Assembly (NCBI GenBank): GCA_003260075.1
Contig: QLIY01000129.1
Location: forward strand, 124,001 to 188,000
DNA from: Phallusia mammillata
Lineage: Eukaryota > Chordata > Ascidiacea > Phlebobranchia > Ascidiidae
Direction: 5' to 3'
Length of the DNA stretch: 64,000 nt
Program-made: the position numbers and the translations under genes
Shown here: piece by piece, positions 13,604 through 32,770 of the stretch
How the letters are laid out: the number at the start of each line of letters is the position of its first letter
Position numbering within the stretch: the stretch's first letter is position 1
Notes under the pieces: generated by a model
What the model was told of the DNA's origin: nothing
The model's database searches: none
What the model saw: the letters and a program-made list of their open reading frames with translations, nothing else

Positions 13604-13605
<2 letters not shown>
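4180..13605 (-). CDS. Q/S/G-rich protein built from an array of tiny symmetrical exons
   Basis: I do not recognise this protein. The exons, in transcript order, are: up to 13605-13562 (contains SDEEKREFAS), 12633-12579 (KKWSDRFDEDHEARKR), 11882-11782, 11209-11150, about 11071-11024, 10615-10559, 10277-10218, 10068-10021, 9930-9877, 9656-9615, 9531-9478, 9392-9351, 9218-9165, 9047-9006, 8846-8793, 7977-7927, 7831-7790, 7228-7181 (copy 7339-7292), 7067-7026, 6704-6654, 6047-5982, 5440-5390, 4804-4739, 4410-4180. After the first few, every exon is a multiple of three with AG and GT borders at phase 0. Two modules alternate: SNGRYSSQGQTQQQ (42 nt) and VNxGGGSxSVQSQKQAQV (48-54 nt). Later modules are VSVGGGGIQSQGQSQIQ and a glycine-rich CKNRKC module. 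The tail is a run of SSK/KSK ending KKWRKGRKG. The start is not visible because the 5' exon runs into a 91-base C tract. A matrix, adhesive or prion-like role is only a guess from composition. Confidence 0.7.
4433..6881. repeat. Large direct duplication (about 1.2 kb) joined by poly-C
   Basis: Unit 1 (4433-5622) and unit 2 (5634-6881) both begin ATTATTTGGCCTCTGTTGAA and end GTATAAGCCGGGTTTCGGAC. An 11-base C run at 5623-5633 separates them. Each unit carries one glycine-rich CKNRKC exon and one VSVGGGG exon. The units are roughly 8-10 % different by eye. Unit 1 contains a 66-base C tract. Unit 2 instead holds an inserted block at about 6120-6420 related to 8039-8370. They could be two haplotypes or true paralogous exon pairs. 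Confidence 0.85.
5021..5086. repeat. 66-base poly-C tract
   Basis: This is an uninterrupted run of C. Unlike the 9-14 base runs, I see no direct copy of the left flank on its right. Open frames through it (poly-proline or poly-glycine) are translations of the homopolymer, not evidence of protein. Confidence 0.95.
7163..7374. repeat. Direct duplication carrying one whole micro-exon
   Basis: The sequence 7163-7263 is repeated at 7274-7374 across a C run at 7264-7273. Each copy keeps a complete 48-nt exon (VNAGGHSVQSQKQQQM on the minus strand) with intact AG and GT borders. If the duplication is real, the protein gains one module. If it is an assembly join, there is only one exon. Confidence 0.85.
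7420..7511. mobile_element. Short hAT-like element, 92 bases
   Basis: The element begins CAGTGATTCTCAAACCG and ends GTTAGAGAACCACTG, giving matching inverted ends. The 8-base flanks (CTGTACGC and CTACAAGC) are only partly alike, so the target duplication is decayed or my boundaries are off slightly. Confidence 0.6.
8039..8370. mobile_element. Candidate repeat with CAGAGTTG / CAACCCTG ends
   Basis: This block opens CAGAGTTGTAAACGGGCC and closes GGCCCGAATTACAACCCTG, so the ends are inverted copies of each other. Related GGGCC- and CCCGAA-rich sequence recurs at about 6120-6420, 8523-8716, 21202-21412 and 22160-22390. I could not find a clean target duplication, so class and limits are uncertain. 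Confidence 0.5.
8388..9180. repeat. Nested set of poly-C joined blocks inside the exon array
   Basis: Three C runs lie close together (8513-8522, 8717-8730, 8897-8906). The segment 8388-8512 recurs after the third run (8907 onward). Sequence near 8190-8340 recurs after the first run. Sequence near 9097-9180 recurs after the second. One 42-nt exon (from about 8482) is cut by the run at 8513. The order of pieces cannot come from one simple tandem duplication. Confidence 0.75.
10663..10827. mobile_element. hAT-like element with perfect target duplication
   Basis: It starts CAGTGGTGGGATTC and ends GAACCCACCACTG, giving inverted ends. The flanking 8-base duplication GTTAAACC (10655-10662 and 10828-10835) is perfect. 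It is non-coding and lies in an intron of the micro-exon gene. Confidence 0.88.
12792..13013. mobile_element. hAT-like element
   Basis: The ends CAGTGGTCGGCAACTGCCG and AAGTTGCCGACCCCTG are inverted repeats. The flanks TGTTACAC (12784-12791) and CGTTACAC (13014-13021) match at seven of eight positions, consistent with an aged target duplication. It lies in an intron. Confidence 0.82.

Positions 13606-13695
<90 letters not shown>
13605..13695. repeat. 91-base poly-C tract at the 5' end of the micro-exon gene
   Basis: This run of C begins directly beside the first visible coding exon (minus-strand GELISDEEKREFAS). The start codon and any splice acceptor of that exon are hidden or lost. On the far side (13715-13722) is a TATATATA string that could be a minus-strand TATA box, but this is weak. 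Confidence 0.9.
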
Positions 13696-13697
<2 letters not shown>

Positions 13698-15175
13698 ATG
13701 GGAACGGCCGAAGCTATATATATCAGAGCAGAGCTGCGTAAGAAGAATTTCCAGTATTTTTTAACTGGTTTTAGGCATAAGGGCTCACGTTTTAACGCGT
13801 CTTTACGAAAAGTTGCACCCGCCCGGAAAGCAAACAAGTCGAAACCCTTACCTTCTTGTTAAAAGTAAGGTTTGACGCAAAACGACGTTGAACGGGCTTT
13901 GTTTAATTCACGCGAACCCGAATGAACAATCACAGGCGTTTCCCGAGAGGCAATACTGAAAAGCGTTTAATATTGGCAGTAAAGCGGCTTTGGAGAGGTT
14001 TATAATCTATTGTATTGGACCGATAAAGCAAATACTGCAGGGCGACGAAGAAAAGTTCTTTAACTCGTAAGATCACATAATAAATCGGCCTAGGAAAAAA
14101 GATTTATTCCGATAACTCGATATTTTGTTTGTCAGCATTGCCGACGCGATAAAATGGACAAAAAAGTGATTTAAGAGACCCCCCCCCCCAATAAATCGGC
14201 CTAGGAAAAAAAGATTTATTCCGATAACTCGATATTTTGTCTTGTCAGCATTGCCGACGCGATAAAATGGACAAATAAGTGATTTAAGAGAGAGATGATA
14301 TGTGATTGAATTGACAAATGACGTTGTCTTCAGATTTTAAAATTTTACCAAAAAAGCTTGTCTTGTCCATCACGGTGCATATAAGTTAATTGGTAATTTT
14401 TTTTTCAACTGGTGAAGGGTATCCAAAATTAAGTTCTTTACCTAAAAACAAACATTTTTTTATCTTAAAGTTCTTTTTTATTCTTCCCAAACGACTTGAT
14501 TGCGATTTAAATTACTTTGACAAATACAATGCAGAGAATTGAAATCAGAGGTACAGAACTTTACATTTGGTTAAATCAATGAAAGTTTATTATGCTATTT
14601 GTTTGTCCCTTGACTGCTTTTGTTCGTTTCTTTTGATTCTTTGAGGGCGGCCAACATCTAAATGCCTTATGTTCACAATGACTGATTCCTGTTTTATTGC
14701 AAGTTCGTTGAATCATTTTTTTGGTTTGGGTCTTAGTGACTTTAATTTATAGTTCTAACCATTTTCCAACGGTTCGAGCAATACTGCTTAAGTTTTTTGC
14801 TCATGCAGTGAAGCACACGTGGCCGATACAGGATTAAAACCCACAACCTTTAGCAGACAGAACTTGTTGTTGCAAAACAAAAGATAGATTTACTCCTTGT
14901 TTGTAACTTGACATCAGTACTTTGTTTGCGCGACATTAAAAGAAAAAATACGGTTCAAACCAAGGTCTGCGCCAAACCACAAATAAGGAATAAATTACTT
15001 CACGTTTCACATAAATCAAGTTATCCCATTTTCAGTTTCAGTGACCAGCAAATGATGCACAAAATTTTCGTAACACCCAGACTTGACCACCTCAAGTCTG
15101 CGGCTATAAAACAAAGCAAATACTACCATGCCGTTTTAAGCCGATTTATATAAACGACGAACGAGCCACAGTGAA
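13696..15175. other. Intergenic stretch between QNG1 and the micro-exon gene
   Basis: It contains one poly-C joined duplication: 14079-14178 is repeated at 14190-14289 across a C run at 14179-14189. I see no conserved protein or RNA gene in the rest. Either neighbour's untranslated sequence could extend here. Confidence 0.5.
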
Positions 15176-18100
15176 TCAGTAGTAAATAGTTCGGATTCGG
15201 TGAAACGGCAGTTCTTCGACTTTTGCCAAATTTGCGCGCGCAAAATCCCACAAGTAATTGTCGACTGTTATGGAATTCACAATTTTCGACAATTCTTCTT
15301 TGTTTCTGACGTCACTGTGCAAAATAACAGCTTGGATTTCTTTCACCAGCTGCTGGACGGCTGCAATAGAGCAACCCCGTATTTCGACTTCATACCTAAA
15401 AAAAGATAAAATTTAAATTTTTTTTAGCGCTTAAGGAATCAGTGTGGTTTATACGAGGCTGAAAAGCAAATTCTGACACCTTTTTGGTGATTAGACATAA
15501 ACAATTTTTTGTGGTAGTCCCGAAAAGACCCCTGTCGTTCGAATCCCACCGCAGGATAGATTTTTTTTGCCTGCACGCCTTGTCATATGGTGGTGAATGC
15601 ATGGTGATCGGCTGTTTCGGTATGAAGCTTTTAATGGGCCTGGCGTGCTGTGATTTATATATGAGTATACCGTGATCGCTGGTCTGCATAGACGCTCTAG
15701 GGCTTTTCCCAGTAGTGAATTAATGTCTATGTTTCAGTGATAGATAATGCTTTGAACTGAATTATATCGTTTGGTGAAAGATACTGAAACGTACCGCAGT
15801 GTTATGTGCACACTAAACAAGCGTTAGAATAGGTCAATTTGTTGGCAAGCTAACAAATATAATATTGGAACAATAAAGTATGGATTTTAAATGGCTATCA
15901 ACTTGTGTAAATACCATTTTCATCGCATTTCAACTATTATGTGACTTTCATATAGGTCATATAGAACAATTTTTATGATAAAGTCCGGACTGCAGGCAAC
16001 AATAATGGGCGTTAAGGTCATTGGACACATAGACTTCTGAAATCACGAACCACAAACACAATATCGCACTGTTGGCCACATTTTTCAGTCTCCCAACTAA
16101 ATTTTCAATATTTGTTTTGTGGGAGGTAGCTCGAAAATTTTTATGTGCAAAACCCTTGGACAATGGGTCTTACGTAAACATGACGCACCTCAAATGGTGC
16201 AGAACGGGGGCGTTAACCAAATGTCCGTGTCTCACTTGGGCTACCGGGTCTAACTTTGATTAAACGATAGCAGAAATGTACACGATCTGTGCACAAGTGT
16301 AAATGCCAAGGTGTCTATTGAGAGTAAATCAAATAAAATGTGGAATATTTGCTTCAGTACGGGGTTAGTATTAGCAATTGGGTCTACCGCTTGTTGTCAT
16401 AGCAACACAGTCACCATTCTTTGTGCTTGTTTTTTCTCAACCTCGCCCCCCCCCCACACGATCTGTGCACAAGTGTAAATGCCAAGGTGTCTATTGAGAG
16501 TAAGCCAAATAAAATCTGGAATATTTGCTTCAGTACGTGGTTAGTATTAGCAACTGGGTCTACCGCTTGTTGTCACAGCAACACAGTCACCATTCTTTGC
16601 GCTTGTTTTTTTCTCAACCTTTGTCAAATTTCGGTGGGTAAATTAACTTATTATTTCACAAAAAATAATGGCGTACCAACATTATATGGTTGTGTGAGTT
16701 GACTTTAACAGTGATCGAAAAGCAGACAGATTCATGTGTGTAGACTGGGTTCTAGCACATATAGATTAAAACAAAGGCAGAACAAGCATTCCAACTTGGC
16801 AAGAGTGCCAGGATTGTGGGCTCGTACACTAATTCTTACTTTATACTTTACTACAAAACATTGCTGATGAACAACACATTCGCAATAGATTTTTGTTCAG
16901 TACCTGCAACCACTCTTTAGCACCTCTAGTGATTCCAATGTGTCTCTAAGTTGTTTGGAATATTCCAGAATTCCAAAGTAAACTAGAGTCTGTGGCACTC
17001 TGTAATCTGCAAACATGGTCAGTGCCGCAATGTTGTCGAATTTACCCAAACCTTTACCTGCAACAAAAAAGTAAAGTTAGGATTGGTTGTGCATATAAAT
17101 ATTCAATTACTTTCAATTAAGAGTTCTATAAACTTGATACTATGCCTGGCAGCAATAGCTTATTTATTCAATTACTTTGTTTGCATAGCATTAAAAAAAT
17201 CACTACTTAATGTCAATTTTACAGCAACCAGAGGAAAAAGTCATTTTCCAAGCTATGTATATATACATTCGATTTATATTTTTTACCCTCTTAACTGGTC
17301 CCACCACCATTTTCCCCAGTCATGTCTGACAACAATATGCCACTTTTGCTTTTTTTGTGAGTCCTTTACTTTTAACAACGTTTCAATGCTGTCATTTATT
17401 TTTGGCTTGGTGATTGTTCTAGAACTATTGTGTCCCTGTGTGTTCTTTCATCAAGCATGAAACTCAACCCATTTTCAATATGCAAGAGAAATAATGCCCT
17501 ACCTTCAAAACAACACCATACATCTGCCACTAAAATTTGGGCTCGCTTGTAAAAAGCAAATTTCATTCCTTCAAATTCTGTCACATCTTGATATGAAGAA
17601 AAGTGTTGTGTCACCAAATTTATAAGCACTATTGCATCAGCATTACAATTCCTAGTAAAAAAAGATAGGTTCAAATTAAATCACCAGAGGTTAAAAGTGC
17701 CCTATGGCAGTGTTAAATGTTTAAATCGTAGACCTACCTTTATTAGCATAAATTAGTTAATCCTATATGTTTTTTAGGGCACAGGCTTTGTGCACAAATG
17801 CTTTTAAATGCTGTTTACCCTGTTACATGTAATTATTGTAACATACGTCAAGTTTTCTGAAAAAATACACACTAACCTAATACAATTAACAAATGACCCT
17901 TCAAATTTATCTACAAGAACTTTTCCAGCATCTCTGTAAGCCTTATATCTTTCAGCAATCAAAGGAACAGTTGCCTGTCATTGGACAAAAAATCACATGT
18001 ATATAAATTACCAATAGCTTTCTCACATAAAAAGCAGAAATTTTACTTTTGAATTGGACCGAAATATATGTTGAAATTCTTCTTCTGATACAGTTGCCAT

Positions 18101-19552
18101 GTAACTTGCACTAAATACAGGCTTTCCCTCATCGAATGCTCGCCGTAGTGCAGCAACCATTGACCAATATCCAGTATATGTCCGGCCATCATATTTAACC
18201 TTTTAGTACACCAAAAGTTAGTCCTGCCATAAATTATTATCATTGTCATTATGTCCAGCTTTTAAATAAAAACACTCCTCAACGGAAAAAAAATGATTAC
18301 ATATTCTAATTTTGGATTTTTTGTTGTCAATAATTATTCAGTATTTCTAAACAGCAATAACCAGTTTAACTTACTTTGTACTGCAACATACAACATACAT
18401 TAGGGCAGTGGTCTTCAACCTTTTTTATAGGCGACCCAAATTTAAGGAAAAATGAAATCAGAATTTACATGCGACTCCATTTTCCTTTGGGTATTTTACT
18501 TTAGCTGTACTACAAAACAAAAGTTGCAATCTAAAAAAAAATAATCTGAGCAAAAAATTCAGAGCCAATATATTTGTGTTAAGCATAACTACGTTTCGAC
18601 AAGTACTATTGTCATCGCCAGGTTATAAGAAATAAAAGAAAATATGTTTCATTGTTTTTTTGGAATCATTTTAAAATGAAATAAATTAAATTCGGTGACT
18701 TATCGCGACCCCAGAAAAAGTTTAGGCGACCCCACTTGGGGTCGCGACCCATGGGTTGAAGACCACTGCATTAGGATAACGATTTGTGATAACTGCTTGT
18801 TAAAATTAACAAATGACCAACTTTGTATGAAATGGCTGATTTTATGGGCAATGTGTTATCTTTTATGACAAAAACATGCTAAAAAAGTTAGAACATAATG
18901 TATTGCAAGAAACAGTTCATGTTTATCTAAAAGTGTCATATGGAGAGATTGTTTTGTTTGAGTGTGCTTTGGTGCAGACAGTGTGTGCAATAATAATGTA
19001 CAAAGGCTATGAGGTGTGCAGAGCTAAATAGGTAACTAAACCAAAAAACTGAACCTTTTCTTCTTTAGTTCACTAACCTCAAACTTTAGCTCAGGGTCAT
19101 CTGACCAGAATGAGAAGTTCAATGTGTCGATTACAAAGATAAAATTTATGGCATCTTCATTGGCAACCTGTTCAAAGATGTTAAGCATGAAAAGAAACCA
19201 AGCATTTGGTTTTAAATACTTTTTGGTGTTCAAACATTTTCAGAAAACATACGTAAAAAGATTAAAAGCAAATACAACAAACGTTCATGCAACAAAGGCT
19301 ACAAAAACTGTTTTTAGGTTTGTGTAGTTCAACACTACAGTAGACAGTTCTTACTTTAGGGTGTAGTGTGTGTTCTTTCCAATTTTTCAGAGAATATTCC
19401 TGCCTAAAAAAGCAATCTGCAATCTTCAATGCTGTGCTCTTTACGGAGCTTGAATTTATTTTGACATGCTCACTGCTTTCCGCAATAACTTTACCACATT
19501 TCCAAGGAAGTATTATATCATCGACGTCAATGCCTTCTGTTTTTTCAGGCAT
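15176..19552 (-). CDS. QNG1: Queuosine salvage protein QNG1 (C9orf64 / DUF2419 family)
   Basis: The family hydrolyses queuosine 5'-phosphate to free queuine for reuse in tRNA. Seven exons splice in phase: 19552-19355, 19167-19078, 18199-18047, 17974-17877, 17651-17503, 17057-16904, 15395-15176. They give 353 residues, close to the roughly 340 usual for animals. Blocks I recognise in order are FVIDTLNFSFWSDD, DGRTYTGYWSMVAALRRA, KVLVDKFEGSFVNC, FYKRAQILVADVWC, LTMFADYRVPQTLVYFG, VEIRGCSIAAVQ, DNYLWDFA and a terminal LPFHRIRTIYY. The start is the only ATG that opens the first exon (MPEKTEGIDV). A poly-C joined duplication and other repeats sit in the 1.5 kb intron before the last exon. The organism would salvage queuine from food or microbes. 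Confidence 0.93.
16278..16625. repeat. Direct duplication joined by poly-C in a QNG1 intron
   Basis: The block opening ACACGATCTGTGCACAAGTG at about 16278 is repeated from 16456 after a C run at 16446-16455. Both copies end near TTGTTTTTTCTCAACCT. A handful of substitutions separate them. Confidence 0.85.
18406..18768. mobile_element. hAT-like element in a QNG1 intron
   Basis: The ends CAGTGGTCTTCAACC and GGTTGAAGACCACTG are exact inverted repeats. The flanks CATTAGGG and CATTAGGA match at seven of eight positions. The interior contains a GGCGACCC / GGGGTCGCGACC inverted segment. No coding sequence is present. Confidence 0.87.
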
Positions 19553-19650
19553 TTTTACTTAACTATAACTTGCACAAAGAATACTAATGAATGTTGGTGG
19601 TCAGAAGGTGATTCAATCTAGGGAAATTACCCCTTAGTTGTCACCCAAAT

Positions 19651-19926
19651 TTAACGCATGAGTGATTTCCAAGAGCCGGCAGTTATTTTTTTAACAACCT
19701 TTAAACTGACTTTAATCGGATTTTTAAACAAATACAACACTGACCAGACTTCGTCAAAAGGGTACCACAAATTGTTTTTAAATTTAAACACTTCAACCTT
19801 TAGCAATAAACCCTCTATTATGTTCTCCAATATTTGGCGCTCCATGTACGTTTTGCAGTTGTTTCCACCTTTTCGGAATATTTTGCGCCACTGTTTCGCT
19901 ATGCTTTCTTTCAGCAAACAGAACAA
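19651..19926 (-). CDS. Possible small protein or exon, unrecognised
   Basis: An open frame of 91 codons lies in the gap between QNG1 and MCM8 on the same strand. It has no ATG at its beginning. The first in-frame ATG gives 64 residues (MERQILENIIEGLLLKVEVF to the stop). The composition (K, L, V, W, F) looks more protein-like than its antisense frame, but I recognise no family and see no clear splice sites. It may be chance. Confidence 0.2.
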   Translation of the reverse strand: MFCLLKESIAKQWRKIFRKGGNNCKTYMERQILENIIEGLLLKVEVFKFKNNLWYPFDEVWSVLYLFKNPIKVSLKVVKKITAGSWKSLMR

Positions 19927-20065
19927 TCCCGATCTAACTTATTCCAATTGCCACATTCAGTAAGCGTAAAATTGAAAATACTGTATTTTAAAAACGAGGA
20001 AAAGAAATGCAAAAACATGGCAGTGGAATAAAACGGATAAAAAGAAAAACAAGAGCCATAGGAAG

Positions 20066-30019
<9,954 letters not shown>

Positions 30020-30334
30020 CAACCCTATATTTTATCCTACACCTGTTCTATACTGCCTAGCACAAAACAATGCAAGCAATTAGAAAAAAATGATTCATTT
30101 TGTTGGAACAGAAGACAGTAAAATATAGATTTCCCAAGGGTTTTAATCACATTATTTATAAGCACAAAATTTTTTGTAAAGTTGTTCAGATTTTCTGTTT
30201 CAATAACTTGTTACTTTGCAAGTTATAAATATGTATTTTAATGCATTTCAAGTTGAAAAAGTTTTTTGCGAACTTGAAGTCGAAAACATGTCATCTTTTT
30301 TCACAAAACCAAAACGCATTGAAAAACCAACAAT

Positions 30335-32770
30335 TTATTTCAGCTCTGCTAACGAATCTCGGAAACCAATTTTAAAAAGCATAACTTTAACTTCTTTGCG
30401 AAACATAACTTCGCCAGTTTGTGACGTCGCCTTTCCCAAGTGTATCAACAAGCGTGACAGTCCTGCGAGATGTTGCTTAATGCTATCATGCTTTTCATAC
30501 CAGTGCCTTGGAATACACTTTGTTACTTCTTGGCACTTTTGCAAGCACCCAAAGTTTAATGGTGAAGTTTGTAAGGCCAGCATGATATACCTGTTAAGCA
30601 GTGCATCAAAGGCGAGTTCACACAAAATGCTGTACGAGAGAGTCCCATCAAATAGCAATATGTTTTTAAAGAGCTTAATGCAACTCCAGGTTTGTCGTTC
30701 AAGAAACTCGTTGCCAATGTCTTGCTTATTGCTAGGTGGAAGCAAAGGAATGAATACATCATTTTCAAGGCATTTCTGAATGCGCTTGCAAATTCCTTGC
30801 ACTAGGCTTTGGCAGTGGCGATTTTTAGCTGACATAAATGCATAGTCTTGTGTGAGTTGTTGGATTACTGCAATAAGTCGAGTGGTTTGTTGTGTAGAGA
30901 GAGGATCCCATACATTTTGCACAAGTCTGGTGATTTTTGAAGTTACGACCTTCTCTACAATTGTGGATACAAGTTTTGCATCATCAGCATATTTATCATC
31001 TTCTACTGCTTTCTGCACGCCATACATGGATAGACTTTTAAACCAATCGAAACTTTCAAAACTTTCATCATCAGACAACAAAGGGTTCCATAAAATTAGT
31101 TTAAATTTGACATAAGGTGTGACAAGCTTGGGTATACATAATGCAATATATGCATCCAAATATGAGTCCTCATGCTGAGCACGCCACCCAGCAAACCTCT
31201 TTAAAATGCATTCGACATCACAAAAGTCCTCAATAACATCTTCAAATACATCATTGAGACTTGAATGTACTTTTTCCATTTCAGTAGTAAATTTTGCCTG
31301 TCCAATAGATGTAGCTTCATCATCTGTTGACTGACCATCATGATGGGTATTCAATGTCCTTGTAATTTGTCGATGTGCCTTGCGACGTGTTCGCCTTGCT
31401 TGCCTTTCTCGAACACGATTTAAAAAATCAGCGTCCGACTGAGCCTTATCACCTGGTTTGCTGCTTGTGCTGCATTGTGTACATTCATCTCTAACATCCT
31501 GACAGCGACGTTCAATTAAATCTTTCGCCTGTGACTGCCAAAGTTCATGTACAGTCTCGTCAAGGTTTGTAATATCTGGAACCTTTTCCTGCAAACAGCT
31601 AACCAGGTCACGCAAATACTGCTTCATTTCCTGGTAAAATTGATAGTCCCGAGATAAAGTCACAGTGTCACTAAGGTGGTTAGAAATATGTTTACATTCA
31701 CTAGTGTCATAAATCAACCGATCCATTTCAGCTTGATGGTCCTGGTGAGCTTTGCGACTTGTTGACAAGTGTTCCTCCAAACGTTTCTTTATCAAACTAA
31801 AGGATGCATCACTTTTTGCGGCTGTTTGTGGCATAGTGTTTACATTGTTCTGTTGGCCATAATAAAGGTTAACATATGCTTGGTTGCTGTAGTCTGCATT
31901 CTGGGCTTGGTAATTAGGGTGTACAGCTGAATGTTGGTGATGGGGGTGGTTGGTGGCAGGCATTGTGGGTTGCTGTTGAGTGTTTATACCTTTCTTGATC
32001 ATTTCTTCTTCCCACCTGTCAACTTCCTCATCCTGTGCCTCTTCTTCTTCATCACCATTTTCTTCATCTTCTGACTGGTTGGGAACAAGAGGTTTGCTTT
32101 TGGCTTTTTCAATTCCCTTCATCTCAATGATTTCTTCATCACTGCTTCCATCGAAATCATCTTCGCGAACGAGTCTCGATTTGCTATTCTCCTTGTACTT
32201 CTGTGTATCGTCAATTGGAATGTATTCAGATCCGAATTTCCTCAGCATTTCACGCTGCTTTCTGGCTGCATGAATCATTGATGGAGTTGGGATCGCTCCC
32301 GGAGACATGGTTGAAAAGTGTGACTGAAGAGATGGCTGTGCAGGAGCTGGAGGTGGTTCTTCCTCAGTCTTCTTGGATCTAAAAATGTGAACGTCCTCCA
32401 CAGCTTGCTGTACAATACTGCTTGATTCTTGGATTTGTATTGCAGGGCCATTAGTTTCAGCTTCTTTTTCTTCCAGTGCTCGTTTCTTAATCTGTTTTGC
32501 GATTCTTTTGCTTCGAGAGGACTTTTTGATTTGAAACGATTCTTCTTCTTCAGTTTCTTCATCGCCGAAACTCAAAACTGACACCGTTGCAGCTTTTTTA
32601 CCCTTTTTTGATTTTCCTTTTTTCGATTTTACACTTCCTTCTCCAGGGTCAATGTTTGTTAGAGAATTAAATGCATTCAAGTTTTGTTTAGTGACATCAT
32701 TACTGGAACTCTCTTCTTCTTCAGTGTCTCTGCGTTTTCGTAAATTAGCCTTGCCTGTCTTTTTAAACAT
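30335..32770 (-). CDS. PAXBP1: PAXBP1 / GCFC-domain protein, intronless
   Basis: A single 811-codon frame runs from ATG (MFKKTGKANLRKRR) to the stop with no intron. Vertebrate PAXBP1 is about 917 residues. The family bridges PAX3/7 to chromatin modifiers and is related to splicing-linked GCFC proteins. Order of parts: a basic start, acidic stretches (DTEEEESSSND), a VLSFGDEE block near residue 67, KKSSRSKRIAKQIKK, the FIHAARK-like SMIHAARKQREM, RLVREDDFD, an acidic patch before EVDRWEEEMIKKGIN, a coiled coil near 330-400, then the GCFC domain from about 470, including FEDVIEDFCDVECILKRF, YLDAYIALCIPKL and NVWDPLSTQQTTRLI. Nuclear location is inferred. The MCM8 start lies 316 bases downstream on the same strand. 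Antisense frames in this span are shadows. Confidence 0.93.
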   Translation of the reverse strand: MFKKTGKANLRKRRDTEEEESSSNDVTKQNLNAFNSLTNIDPGEGSVKSKKGKSKKGKKAATVSVLSFGDEETEEEESFQIKKSSRSKRIAKQIKKRALEEKEAETNGPAIQIQESSSIVQQAVEDVHIFRSKKTEEEPPPAPAQPSLQSHFSTMSPGAIPTPSMIHAARKQREMLRKFGSEYIPIDDTQKYKENSKSRLVREDDFDGSSDEEIIEMKGIEKAKSKPLVPNQSEDEENGDEEEEAQDEEVDRWEEEMIKKGINTQQQPTMPATNHPHHQHSAVHPNYQAQNADYSNQAYVNLYYGQQNNVNTMPQTAAKSDASFSLIKKRLEEHLSTSRKAHQDHQAEMDRLIYDTSECKHISNHLSDTVTLSRDYQFYQEMKQYLRDLVSCLQEKVPDITNLDETVHELWQSQAKDLIERRCQDVRDECTQCSTSSKPGDKAQSDADFLNRVRERQARRTRRKAHRQITRTLNTHHDGQSTDDEATSIGQAKFTTEMEKVHSSLNDVFEDVIEDFCDVECILKRFAGWRAQHEDSYLDAYIALCIPKLVTPYVKFKLILWNPLLSDDESFESFDWFKSLSMYGVQKAVEDDKYADDAKLVSTIVEKVVTSKITRLVQNVWDPLSTQQTTRLIAVIQQLTQDYAFMSAKNRHCQSLVQGICKRIQKCLENDVFIPLLPPSNKQDIGNEFLERQTWSCIKLFKNILLFDGTLSYSILCELAFDALLNRYIMLALQTSPLNFGCLQKCQEVTKCIPRHWYEKHDSIKQHLAGLSRLLIHLGKATSQTGEVMFRKEVKVMLFKIGFRDSLAELK

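Noticed and set aside
30556-32273. Plus-strand and alternate-frame ORFs inside PAXBP1
   Set aside because: They are antisense or shifted shadows of the conserved 811-codon frame.
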